Assembly (NCBI RefSeq): GCF_027789125.1
Contig: NZ_JAQFVF010000088.1
Span: forward strand, 186,001 to 250,000
Reading direction: 5' to 3'
Length of the DNA: 64,000 nt
Source of the DNA: Paenibacillus aestuarii
GTDB lineage: Bacteria > Bacillota > Bacilli > Paenibacillales > NBRC-103111
Below the pieces are notes generated by a model. The model saw only the letters and a list, made by a program, of their open reading frames with translations, had not been told where the DNA came from and searched no databases. Shown here piece after piece: positions 25,648-34,495 of the stretch. A program made the translations under genes and the position numbers. How positions within the stretch are numbered: the stretch's first letter is position 1; every line of letters starts with the position of its first letter.

Positions 25648-28524
25648 CTATAATTCGACCCATTCCCGCCGAAGGGTGAACAGATCGCGCAGCTCGTCCG
25701 TGGTGAGCTCGGTAATCCAATTCTCGCCGGTGCCGACGATTTGCTGGCTCAGGCCGAGCTTGCGCTCGATCATCTCATCGATGCGCTCCTCGAGGGTGCC
25801 CAACGTCACAAACTTGTGCACCTGCACATGACGCGTCTGCCCGATCCGGAACGCGCGGTCCGTCGCCTGGTTCTCGACGGCGGGATTCCACCAGCGATCG
25901 TAGTGGAACACATGATTCGCCGCCGTTAGGTTGAGCCCGATGCCGCCGGCCTTCAGCGAAAGGATGAACACCGACCGCTGCTCCTCCGCCGGCAGGCTGC
26001 TATTCTGGAAGTGCGCGATCATCTCGTCGCGCGCTGTCTTGGACGTGCCTCCGTGCAGGAAGAGTACGGATTCGCCGAGCTCCTGTTGCAAAACATGCTG
26101 CAGCAGGCTGCCGGTCTCTACAAATTGCGTGAAAATCAAGCATTTGTCGCCTTCCTGGCGCAGCTCCTGCACCATCTCGAGCAGCCGCTCCAGTTTGTTC
26201 GACCGGCCCATCCATGGTGCTTCCGGTCCTTCTTTGAGCAGCAGGGAAGGGTGGTTGCACACCTGCTTGAGCTTCGTCAGTGCGGCGAGGATCAGCCCGC
26301 GCCGCTCCATGGCCGAGAGCTTGTCGAGCCGCTCGAACATGTCTTGAATGTAATTTTCGTATAAGGAGCCCTGCTCGGCGGTCAGAGAAATAAATGTTTT
26401 CGACTCATTTTTCTCCGGCAAATCGAGCTGAATGGCGGGGTCATTCTTCACGCGGCGCAGCAGAAACGGACGAATCAGCCGCTGTACCTTGTTGATGATC
26501 TCGCTGTCCTGGGTCCGCTCGATCGCCGTCACATACCGGTGTGTAAACTCGCGGACAGTGCCGAGGTAGCCCGGATTGGCAAAGTCAAAAATCGACCACA
26601 GCTCGGTGAGTCTATTTTCGATCGGCGTTCCCGTTAAGGCAATGCGGTGGTAGCCGTCCAGGCGCCGAATGGCGGATGCCTGCTTGGTATAAGCATTCTT
26701 TATATTTTGCGCTTCATCCAGACAGATCGAGTTCCACATGACAGTGGAGAGCTCGGCTTCGTCCAGATGCGAGAGCGTGTAAGAGGTCAGCACCAGATCG
26801 GAACGGTCCGCGGTTTCTTTGAAAAAGGGCCCTTTTAAGCGCTGAGGCCCGTAGTGCAAATGCACCTTGAGCGAGGGTGCAAAGCGCTTAAGCTCCATCT
26901 GCCAGTTGCCGAGCACGGAAGTCGGACAGATGAGCAGCGATGGTGTCTCCGGCCGTTCCTGTTCTTTGACGGTGAGCAGATAGGTGATCCATTGAATCGT
27001 CTTACCGAGACCCATGTCGTCGGCCAGACAGCCGCCGAGGCCGAATCGGCGCAAAAACAGCAGCCATGAGATTCCGTCCACTTGGTAATGGCGGAGCGAG
27101 CCTTGGAAGCTGGGCGGCGGCTGGATGAGCGGGATCGATTCCGTCTGTGTCAGCTGATCGATCATATGGCGAAGCTGTTCGTTCAGCTCCACTTCCATAT
27201 CGAGATAGCGCAGCGCGTCCGGATCGTCCTCCGGCGGCAGCAAGCCCCCGGCGTCACCGGCAAAATGCAGCTCCAGCACATCGCGGAAGGACAGCCCGTT
27301 CTTCTTCTGCACCTGCTTCATGATCTGCTCAACTTGCGCCATGAATTGCGGGTCCAGCTGAATCCAATTGCCGCGAATCTGAATGAGCTTGCGCTTCTCT
27401 TCAAGCAGCTGGCGGAACTCTTCTTCCGACAGCTCGATGTCGCCTACGGCCAGCTTCCAGTCGAACTGCATCAGCTGGTTCAGGCCGAACATCGTCTCCC
27501 GTCCGGAGCCGACGGAAGACTTGATCTTCGCGCGCAGCTTCGGCCGCATCTTGCGGATGCGGTCCCACCAGGCCGGGAGGAATACGCTCGTCCCGGCCTC
27601 CACAAGCCGTACGCTTCCCTCTGCGAGGAAGCGCCAAGCCTCCTCCTCCGTCAATGTCTGACGGAGGTTCGGTTCCTCAGCATCCGTGCCGAGCCACGGC
27701 AGGATGCGCATCCACTTGGCCGCGTCGCGCTGCACGCGGCCGATCTCCGGCAGCCAAGCCTCCGGCAATGGCTGCTCGCCCGGCACGGGCGTGCCGTCCG
27801 GCGTCACCGTGCGCAGCACGTCGGGTGACAGCCGGTCCTGCAGCACGATGCGCAGCCGCCAGCCGTGGCCCTGTGCCTGGTCGGGTTCGACCAGCTGCAG
27901 GCATGTGCGCATCGGCGTCCGGTCCTGGCGCCAGCCGATGGCGACGAGCCAGTCTTCCTCGTCGAGCCAAATGCCGGTGTCGGCTTCGCCCCGGCGCATC
28001 AGCGGATATGCAGCTTCGAGCTTGCGCAGATTGTCCTTCATGACGCCGTCTTCGTCGACCCACTCCGGGATGAGCGCATGGATCCAACGGGATACCGTCG
28101 GTGTCTCCAGCGCTTGCAAATCTTCGGGAAGCTGAAGCTTCCAGCCAATCTCGCCCGCTTTCCATTTGTCATAGTCGGGCATGAAGCGTCCGGTCGCCAG
28201 CGCTTCCCGGATCGCCGGCGCGAGCTTAATCAGATTCGCGCACTCGCTATTCCAGTGGAGCTTCACGTGCTGCACCGGCTGCGGATCGTGGAAGTAGTCC
28301 AGCGCTTCGAGCGGCTGGAGTTCGATGCCTTCGCGATTTTGCCATTCGCTCGGTTCCAGAAAGGTGCCGTAGAAGGAAGCGCGGTGCCAGGCGAACAGCA
28401 TATTTTTCAAATCCAGAGCATCCCAGATGCCGCCGTTCTCGCGGGTGCCCCATAAAAACAATGAACCATTAGGTACAGAGCTAACGTGAACCGTCAGCGC
28501 GCTGGTTTCGATCATCGAATCCAT
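25648..28524 (-). CDS. ywqA: SNF2-family DNA-dependent ATPase/helicase (YwqA-like)
   Basis: 958 residues. The N-terminal half is the accessory region typical of bacterial SNF2 proteins; the C-terminal half is the two-lobed motor. Motif I is LADDMGLGKTIQW, motif II CLDEAQNIKN, motif III IALTGTPIENR, and motif VI lies in DRAFRIGQTRHVQVH. SNF2 motors translocate on double-stranded DNA. The upstream gene (ywqB-like, SWIM zinc finger) overlaps it by 13 bases, the arrangement of ywqB-ywqA in Bacillus, so they likely work as a complex. The cellular role is not settled. Confidence 0.92.
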   Translation of the reverse strand: MDSMIETSALTVHVSSVPNGSLFLWGTRENGGIWDALDLKNMLFAWHRASFYGTFLEPSEWQNREGIELQPLEALDYFHDPQPVQHVKLHWNSECANLIKLAPAIREALATGRFMPDYDKWKAGEIGWKLQLPEDLQALETPTVSRWIHALIPEWVDEDGVMKDNLRKLEAAYPLMRRGEADTGIWLDEEDWLVAIGWRQDRTPMRTCLQLVEPDQAQGHGWRLRIVLQDRLSPDVLRTVTPDGTPVPGEQPLPEAWLPEIGRVQRDAAKWMRILPWLGTDAEEPNLRQTLTEEEAWRFLAEGSVRLVEAGTSVFLPAWWDRIRKMRPKLRAKIKSSVGSGRETMFGLNQLMQFDWKLAVGDIELSEEEFRQLLEEKRKLIQIRGNWIQLDPQFMAQVEQIMKQVQKKNGLSFRDVLELHFAGDAGGLLPPEDDPDALRYLDMEVELNEQLRHMIDQLTQTESIPLIQPPPSFQGSLRHYQVDGISWLLFLRRFGLGGCLADDMGLGKTIQWITYLLTVKEQERPETPSLLICPTSVLGNWQMELKRFAPSLKVHLHYGPQRLKGPFFKETADRSDLVLTSYTLSHLDEAELSTVMWNSICLDEAQNIKNAYTKQASAIRRLDGYHRIALTGTPIENRLTELWSIFDFANPGYLGTVREFTHRYVTAIERTQDSEIINKVQRLIRPFLLRRVKNDPAIQLDLPEKNESKTFISLTAEQGSLYENYIQDMFERLDKLSAMERRGLILAALTKLKQVCNHPSLLLKEGPEAPWMGRSNKLERLLEMVQELRQEGDKCLIFTQFVETGSLLQHVLQQELGESVLFLHGGTSKTARDEMIAHFQNSSLPAEEQRSVFILSLKAGGIGLNLTAANHVFHYDRWWNPAVENQATDRAFRIGQTRHVQVHKFVTLGTLEERIDEMIERKLGLSQQIVGTGENWITELTTDELRDLFTLRREWVEL

Positions 28525-30101
28525 TTTCCTTTCTTCAGCTCTTCTTGGAAAGCGCGCAAGCGTGAGAATTTATCGGAAAGCCGGTACACATAGTGCTCCC
28601 AGCGGTCGGCTTGATCCAGCTGTTTGTAGAGCGCGTGCAGCTTCTTGAGCAGCCGGGTCGCGGTCTTGTAGGAAGCGCGGTTCCGTTCTTGCACGGCTCG
28701 TTCCGCGGCCTGATGGTAGAGCGGCAGCAGCAGCGATGCATCGTGATCCTCGATGGTCCGCAATTCCAACGCATACAGGTTGAGCGGCGAAATCCGGTTC
28801 GCCAGCTGAAGATCGACCCATTGCCGATAGCGCTTCGTTTGCAGCAAGTAAGCTGTGTAATAGTAGTAAGAGCGGGGCAGCAGAGATTCCATAACCTGCA
28901 CCCATTCGCCATCCGTCTCCAGATGCTTGGTTGTATCCAGCCAATACTGGCAAAACGCCCGGAAATCATCATGATTGGCCGCCGCAATCGGCGTTAACAG
29001 CCAGCGCAGCCAGACCAGGGTATCTTCCCAGCGCCGCTCATTATAGTAATAATTGAGATACAGAAAGAAGTCTTTAGCATTCGGGTGGGAAAGCTGTTTC
29101 AGGCGCTCAAAGGCGTCTTCCGTGTTCCCTTGGATAATATCAAAATGCGCCCTAGCGACAATCAGGGTATCCTTTTTGCGCGCCAGCGTCTCCTTTTTAG
29201 CCAGAAGCTGTTCCAGGCGGGTGATTTCCTCTTGCCCGATTTTTTCATATCCGTCCATCTTCCACCATAGGAAACGGTAGATGAATAACCAGTCGACAGG
29301 ACTGTCCTTGCCTTGCAGCGCGAGGTCGCCGAGCATTTTCATCGTAGCTTGCCAAGCCTTCGGTTCAGCCGTGTAAGAGCCATTGACGTCCATGCGTTCT
29401 ACAAATTCGACGAACTTATCTTCGCAATTTTTTGCGGCAACTTTGCAGCCATTCTCATGGTAGTAAGACAAGTAGGAGCTCTTGGTATCTTGATAGAATT
29501 GATCGATCTTGCGCATCATGAACAGCGCGATATGCAGCTGATACAGCTCTTTGACTGAGGTGCGCCAGCTGGCGGCAAAACCGGGCAGCGTTTCCAATGC
29601 CGACTCATAAAACGTTTCAATCGAATGCTGATGTGAAATGGAGAAGCCATGGAAGCGGCCTTCAAAAAAACGGTGCCATTCCGCAGGCGCAGCATTCTCC
29701 TGAGGCACATTCGGGTTGGATGCTTTGCGTTCCGGCGTGGACGGGGCTCCGCGAACCGTCTTCTTCCGGGTGTGAATCGCTTGCTTCAGCTGCTGAAGCA
29801 GCAGCTCCGGCCGGCCATAGGGCGCGTACAAACTGAAAAAAGCCGCAGCTATATGTTGGCAATAACCGTTATAGTCGCAACTGCAAGAGCTCTGCGTAAA
29901 GTCTTCGAGGTTCAGGACGACCTCGTAAACCTTATCGCTGGCGACGGACGCATGAATGCTTAAGCCGACCAAATCTATATCGCCTACGCGGCTCTTGTGA
30001 TAATCCTCCCAGCCTCGTTCCAACTGCTGAGCATCGTAATGGTGCTGAACTTGCTTCATTAAGTAGTTCATTCGATTTTTGGGAATCTGCAGTTTCAGCA
30101 T
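28512..30101 (-). CDS. ywqB: SWIM zinc-finger protein, partner of the SNF2 helicase (YwqB-like)
   Basis: 529 residues. A SWIM motif near residue 73 (SSCSCDYNGYCQHIAAAFF: CxC ... CxH) should bind one zinc and may contact DNA or the partner. The rest looks helical and repeat-like, with alternating Leu/Tyr/Trp (for example YLNYYYNERRWEDTLVWLRW), suggesting TPR-like packing. The 13-base overlap with the helicase gene implies coupled synthesis. Confidence 0.85.
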   Translation of the reverse strand: MLKLQIPKNRMNYLMKQVQHHYDAQQLERGWEDYHKSRVGDIDLVGLSIHASVASDKVYEVVLNLEDFTQSSCSCDYNGYCQHIAAAFFSLYAPYGRPELLLQQLKQAIHTRKKTVRGAPSTPERKASNPNVPQENAAPAEWHRFFEGRFHGFSISHQHSIETFYESALETLPGFAASWRTSVKELYQLHIALFMMRKIDQFYQDTKSSYLSYYHENGCKVAAKNCEDKFVEFVERMDVNGSYTAEPKAWQATMKMLGDLALQGKDSPVDWLFIYRFLWWKMDGYEKIGQEEITRLEQLLAKKETLARKKDTLIVARAHFDIIQGNTEDAFERLKQLSHPNAKDFFLYLNYYYNERRWEDTLVWLRWLLTPIAAANHDDFRAFCQYWLDTTKHLETDGEWVQVMESLLPRSYYYYTAYLLQTKRYRQWVDLQLANRISPLNLYALELRTIEDHDASLLLPLYHQAAERAVQERNRASYKTATRLLKKLHALYKQLDQADRWEHYVYRLSDKFSRLRAFQEELKKGKWIR

Positions 30102-30286
30102 GATGGCTATCCTACCTCCGAGCGGTGCATTCCTTCTTCCATAGTAACAGATTTTTTCCGAAATTGCCCATTTCCATAGTGTATGCCAAAGGCAATATTT
30201 TTATAAGGGGAATGAGTACTTATCTCTGCTTTTCTGACCATAATGTGATAAAGTGAACTTAGAGGCATCGAAAGGAGATCTGCGGC

Positions 30287-30580
30287 ATGGGGATTAAATT
30301 TGGCAGAGAGTATAAGGATATCGTTGCTGATTTCATGCGCGGTATCGCATTAGTGGACGGATACTACGATTTATTTGAAATGTCAGAGGAAGAGTGGCAG
30401 GAGCTGACTCCCGAGGAACAAGAGGAGTGCCTGCGGACGCTGGCGGATGATATTTTTTACGGCTTAGGGAGTACCCCGGTCATCCAGGTCGGTCTGGGCT
30501 CGGTTCGCCACGACCCTACGAATCACGTGCTTAAAGTGCACGACGGGGAGAAGCTGGTGTCGGTGATTTATTTGGTCTGA
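30287..30580 (+). CDS. Small acidic protein of unknown function
   Basis: 97 residues, not recognised. The N-terminus (MGIKFGREYKDIVADFMRG) is amphipathic, the middle is very acidic (MSEEEWQELTPEEQEECLRTLADD), and the end has short beta-like segments (VIQVGLGSV, LKVHDGEKLVSVIYLV). No membrane helix or signal peptide. The ATG follows AAAGGAG. It precedes recQ by 43 bases on the same strand and may share its transcript. Confidence 0.75.
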   Translation: MGIKFGREYKDIVADFMRGIALVDGYYDLFEMSEEEWQELTPEEQEECLRTLADDIFYGLGSTPVIQVGLGSVRHDPTNHVLKVHDGEKLVSVIYLV

Positions 30581-30623
30581 CGTTGCCAGTGCGCAAGTAA
30601 GTATAGAAAGGTGTTCACAAGTT

Positions 30624-32432
30624 ATGCTTTCAGAGGCTAGAAAAGTTTTACAACATATTTACGGCTATCCGGAATTTCGCGAGGGCCAAAAAAATATTAT
30701 TACCAACCTCTTGCAAGGGCGCGATACGCTCGGCATTATGCCGACCGGGGGCGGGAAGTCGATCTGTTACCAAGTCCCGGCCCTGCTTATGGAGGGCGTG
30801 ACGCTTGTCATTTCACCGCTGATTTCGTTGATGAAGGATCAGGTCGATGCGCTGGCGAGCTTAGGCGTTCCGGCGACGTTCATCAACAGCACGCTGGAGA
30901 GCAGAGAGGTCGAACAGCGTCTGCAGGGAGCGATGCAGGGCAAATACAAGCTGCTGTACATCGCGCCGGAGCGGCTGGAATCCGAGCGGTTCCGCGCGCG
31001 CATGCATGCGCTTAAGCTGCCGTTCGTGGCGATCGATGAAGCACACTGCGTCTCGCAGTGGGGGCACGATTTCCGCCCAAGCTACGTGGCCATCGCGCCG
31101 TTCATTCGCGAGCTGCCGCATCGCCCGATTGTGGCGGCGTTTACAGCGACGGCTACGACCGAAGTGACGGAGGACATCGCTCGTCTGCTGGAGCTGGACG
31201 ATGCGGGCATTTTCGTCAACGGCTTCAGCCGGGATAATCTGGAATTAACGATTCTGCGCGGCGAGAACAAGAAGGACTACATCCAAGCTTATGTGAAAGA
31301 GCATACCCATCAGCCGGGCATTATTTATGCCGCTACGCGGAAGGATGTGGAGGACCTCTACGAGCTATTGCGTAAAAAAGGCTTTGCCGCCGGGAAATAT
31401 CATGCCGGTCTGACTGATGAAGAGCGCTCCTATATGCAGGAATCGTTCCTCTATGATGATATTCGCGTGATGATTGCGACGAACGCTTTTGGCATGGGGA
31501 TTGATAAGTCCAACGTGCGTTATGTCATTCACTACAATATGCCGAAAAATATGGAGGCGTACTACCAGGAAGCCGGACGCGCGGGGCGTGACGGGGAGCC
31601 TTCGGAGTGTATTCTGCTGTTCAGCGCGCAGGATATTATGACACAGAAGTTCCTTATCGAGCAAAATCAGCTCGCGCCGGAGCGCAAAGCCAACGAATAC
31701 AAGAAGCTGCAAACGATGATCGATTTCTGCTATTCACCAAGATGTTTGCGCAACGTGATCTTGCACTATTTCGGCGAGACGAACCGCGAGGATACTTGCG
31801 GTAATTGCAGCTCTTGCAAGGATGATCGCGATACCGTGGACATTACGGTGGAAGCGCAAAAAATCTTTTCCTGCATCCGCCGCATGCAAGAGCGGTTCGG
31901 CATTTCCATGATCGCTTCGGTGCTTAAGGGTTCGAAAGCGAAAAAGGTTCTCGATTACCGCTTCGACCGGCTGCCGACTTATGGAATTATGCGCGATTTG
32001 CCGGAGAAGGAAATATCTGATCTTATTAATGTTCTGATTTCCGAAGGCTATCTGGCCTTATCTGACGGTCAATATCCTGTCGTGAAGCTGCTGCAGCCGG
32101 CAGCCGACGTGCTGCAAGGCAAGCTGCAGGTGTTCCAAAAGGTGCGCAAGCAGCAGGTGCGGGCTGCCGCCATCGACAACACACTGTTCGAGCAGCTGCG
32201 GCTGCTGCGCCGGGAGATTGCCCAGAAGGAGAAGGTGCCGCCGTATATTATTTTTGCGGACAGCACGCTGCGTGAGATGAGCGAGATCTGCCCGACGACC
32301 GCTGCCGGCATGCTGAAGATCAAAGGTGTCGGCGAAGTGAAATTCCGCAATTATGGCATGCCGTTCCTGGAGCTGCTGCGCACCTACACAGGTGAAAGCG
32401 AGGTTGGCGCAGCCGCTTACGATTACGAATAA
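30624..32432 (+). CDS. recQ: ATP-dependent DNA helicase RecQ
   Basis: 602 residues with the full RecQ plan. Walker A is TGGGKS with K45, motif II is IDEAHCVSQWGHDFRPSY (the DEAH box with the RecQ aromatic loop), and motif VI is QEAGRAGRDG. A zinc-binding RQC region has four Cys (CYSPRC ... CGNCSSC, about 373-397). The C-terminal 75 residues form an HRDC domain. RecQ unwinds DNA 3'-5' in recombination repair. The ATG follows GAAAGGTG. Confidence 0.95.
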   Translation: MLSEARKVLQHIYGYPEFREGQKNIITNLLQGRDTLGIMPTGGGKSICYQVPALLMEGVTLVISPLISLMKDQVDALASLGVPATFINSTLESREVEQRLQGAMQGKYKLLYIAPERLESERFRARMHALKLPFVAIDEAHCVSQWGHDFRPSYVAIAPFIRELPHRPIVAAFTATATTEVTEDIARLLELDDAGIFVNGFSRDNLELTILRGENKKDYIQAYVKEHTHQPGIIYAATRKDVEDLYELLRKKGFAAGKYHAGLTDEERSYMQESFLYDDIRVMIATNAFGMGIDKSNVRYVIHYNMPKNMEAYYQEAGRAGRDGEPSECILLFSAQDIMTQKFLIEQNQLAPERKANEYKKLQTMIDFCYSPRCLRNVILHYFGETNREDTCGNCSSCKDDRDTVDITVEAQKIFSCIRRMQERFGISMIASVLKGSKAKKVLDYRFDRLPTYGIMRDLPEKEISDLINVLISEGYLALSDGQYPVVKLLQPAADVLQGKLQVFQKVRKQQVRAAAIDNTLFEQLRLLRREIAQKEKVPPYIIFADSTLREMSEICPTTAAGMLKIKGVGEVKFRNYGMPFLELLRTYTGESEVGAAAYDYE

Positions 32433-32458
32433 GCGTATGCTTACGGAGGAGGGTTCGC

Positions 32459-32752
32459 ATGAAATTGACGACCGCTGAGATCGAGGAGCGGCTGGCGGAG
32501 AAGGCCGTCGCTGCCTGGAAGACGGACGACCAGAAGTGGATCGTGCGCAAGTACCGGTTTAGCGAATTTATGCAAGGGATTGCTTTCGTCAATGAGGTGG
32601 CTCGCCTGGCCGAGGCGAACAACCATCATCCGATGATTGCGATTGATTACAAAATGGTCACGCTGCGCCTCACCTCCTGGCATGCAGGGGGCTTGACCGA
32701 CCTGGACTTCAGCCTAGCGGCTCAGTTCGAAGCGGCGTACAGCAGCGTTTAA
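32459..32752 (+). CDS. Pterin-4a-carbinolamine dehydratase (PCD/DCoH)
   Basis: 97 residues, the full length of the family. The signature NNHHP (about 58-62) followed by VTLRLTSWHAGGLTDLDFSLA gives the active-site histidines and the conserved loop. The enzyme dehydrates 4a-hydroxytetrahydrobiopterin for reuse; I see no aromatic hydroxylase in the window, so its partner is elsewhere. The ATG follows GGAGGAGGG, 26 bases after recQ. The gene ends two bases before the stop of a convergent gene, leaving no room for a terminator. Confidence 0.9.
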   Translation: MKLTTAEIEERLAEKAVAAWKTDDQKWIVRKYRFSEFMQGIAFVNEVARLAEANNHHPMIAIDYKMVTLRLTSWHAGGLTDLDFSLAAQFEAAYSSV

Positions 32753-32754
32753 CA

Positions 32755-33288
32755 TCACGCCGGAGGCGAGGTTGCAGGGTCGTAAACCATGCAATGGAAC
32801 ATGGCATTGCCTGTGGGCGTCAGTTTCTCGTACGTATCTGTGATGTGGAACCCGGCGCGCTCGTAGGTACGGATGGCGCGTGTGTTCCAGGTAAGCACCT
32901 CCAGATCGATCTCGTTCTGCGGCGCCCGGCGCAAAGCCTCCTGGACAAGCAGTTTGACGAAGGGTACCCCCAGGCCTTGTCCGGTTCCACGTGCAGTGCT
33001 TTGTCCGCATAAAGCGGGGTGAAGTCCGAGTCCGAGGCGGGTGACGCCGACGATGGGGAAGAATTGCACGAATCCGACCAGCTGGGAGTCTTCATCCACG
33101 ACGGCTGCATACTGGTTGTCCCTGATGAGGGGATCGGCGAACTCGATTTGTTCGTGCTGCATCGTCGCCCAGTCTGACCAGTTATATAAGTTATAGGGCG
33201 GCGGATAGCGCCATCCGCATAGTGCCTGTGCATGCGCTAAAGTAAGCGGGTGTACACGCCACTGTAAGTTGGCATTGGTAGCATTCAT
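32755..33288 (-). CDS. GNAT-family acetyltransferase (RimJ/RimL-like)
   Basis: 177 residues. WRVHPLTLAHAQALCGWRYPPPYNLYNW at the start and the substrate-end NTRAIRTYERAGFHITDTYEKL are features of ribosomal-protein-type GNAT enzymes. The acetyl-CoA loop is GTGQGLGVPFVKLLV (about 110-124). It is convergent with the dehydratase gene, stop to stop with two bases between. The acceptor is unknown. Confidence 0.83.
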   Translation of the reverse strand: MNATNANLQWRVHPLTLAHAQALCGWRYPPPYNLYNWSDWATMQHEQIEFADPLIRDNQYAAVVDEDSQLVGFVQFFPIVGVTRLGLGLHPALCGQSTARGTGQGLGVPFVKLLVQEALRRAPQNEIDLEVLTWNTRAIRTYERAGFHITDTYEKLTPTGNAMFHCMVYDPATSPPA

Positions 33289-33419
33289 TGCATCGGATCA
33301 CCCTTTCAATTCGGGATTGATTGTAGCTTGTATAGGTTCGTTGTACCATAGAGGATATGAGAAGATCAAACGGGGTATAGCATTTTTACTGTATCTTATA
33401 CATAGGTGGTGTTTATTTA

Positions 33420-34259
33420 ATGGAAAATATTGTAAAACAATCGTGGCTGCTCGGACGGTTAGGCGAGGCTAATATCGTTATTGCGGATTGCCGTTTTGCG
33501 CTTGGGCAGCCGCAATCCGGCCGTGACCAGTACGATAAAGACCATATCCCTGGTGCGGTATATGTTGATTTGGAGTCAGACATGTCCGGTGCGATTATGG
33601 TGCATGGCGGTCGTCACCCGCTGCCTGATCTCGGCGGTTTTTCGATACGTATGGGGCAGCTCGGCATTGACGCGACAACGACGGTCGTCGCTTATGATGA
33701 TCAGGGCGGGGCGATGGCATCCCGTCTATGGTGGATGTTGAAGTTCCTCGGGCACAGCCAGGTGTATGTGCTCGATCAAGGATATGCGGCGTGGAAGGCA
33801 GCCGGACACCCGGTAACGGACGAAGTCCAGGTACCTGAATCGCGCACGTTCTCGCCGAAGGTACAGCGTTCCATGTTGGCTAGCATGGATGAGGTGAAAG
33901 ATAAGCTCGGCCGGGCTGGAACGGTGCTGGTCGACTCCCGCGAGGAGCGCCGCTACCTCGGGCTGGAGGAGCCGATCGATAAAGCTGCCGGGCATATTCC
34001 TGGTGCGCGCAACTATTTCTGGAAGGGCGTGCTTGACGAGTCGGGCGCTTGGCGCAATGCCGCCGATCAGGAGCGCCATTTTGCCGGCTTGCGCGACGCC
34101 GAGGAAATTATCGTCTACTGCGGCTCCGGCGTGACCGCTTGCCCTAACGTGCTGGCGCTGGCGGAAGCGGGCTTTGCGAACGTGAAGCTCTATAGCGGTA
34201 GTTGGAGCGACTGGATCAGTTGGGAAGACAACCCGATTGCGACGGGTGAGGAGAAATAA
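33420..34259 (+). CDS. Two-domain rhodanese, thiosulfate/3-mercaptopyruvate sulfurtransferase
   Basis: 279 residues in two rhodanese domains. Only the second is catalytic: C234 in VYCGSGVTAC, a CxxGxTA-type loop. In the first the matching site is Asp (AYDDQGGAMASR), as usual in this class. The loop CGSGVT is closer to 3-mercaptopyruvate sulfurtransferases (CGSGV) than to classical rhodaneses (CRKGVT). The ATG follows AGGTGGTG. Monocistronic with a terminator. Confidence 0.9.
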   Translation: MENIVKQSWLLGRLGEANIVIADCRFALGQPQSGRDQYDKDHIPGAVYVDLESDMSGAIMVHGGRHPLPDLGGFSIRMGQLGIDATTTVVAYDDQGGAMASRLWWMLKFLGHSQVYVLDQGYAAWKAAGHPVTDEVQVPESRTFSPKVQRSMLASMDEVKDKLGRAGTVLVDSREERRYLGLEEPIDKAAGHIPGARNYFWKGVLDESGAWRNAADQERHFAGLRDAEEIIVYCGSGVTACPNVLALAEAGFANVKLYSGSWSDWISWEDNPIATGEEK

Positions 34260-34290
34260 GCTTGGAAGCCTCGTGGACCGCGGGTTGGAG

Positions 34291-34328
34291 GGCTGTGACA
34301 GGGTATGACCTGTTGCAGCCTTTTTTGG
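34291..34328 (+). terminator. Intrinsic terminator of the sulfurtransferase gene
   Basis: GGCTGTGACAGG (34291-34302) pairs with CCTGTTGCAGCC (34309-34320), with two non-Watson-Crick positions, followed by six T. Confidence 0.8.
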
Positions 34329-34495
34329 TTGTCTGCTAAGTGCGATCTAATACATAAACCTTTGAGCTCTTGTAAGATAAAAATCAAGCAAAATTACTCC
34401 AGAACTCGACAAAGAATGCCGATAATATGGTAGGATCAAACTATCGATCAGAATTACGGAGTTCCCGAGGATCTTCTTGGGTGGGGGGAATATAG

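Noticed and set aside
27082-27828. 248-codon plus-strand frame opposite the SNF2 gene
   Set aside because: Shadow frame in a GC-rich gene; no start signal, and the helicase reading is unambiguous.
34399-34425. Sigma-D promoter before the large secreted protein
   Set aside because: GCCGATAA fits the -10, but the -35 position reads CCAG or CAGA instead of TAAA; kept only as a remark.
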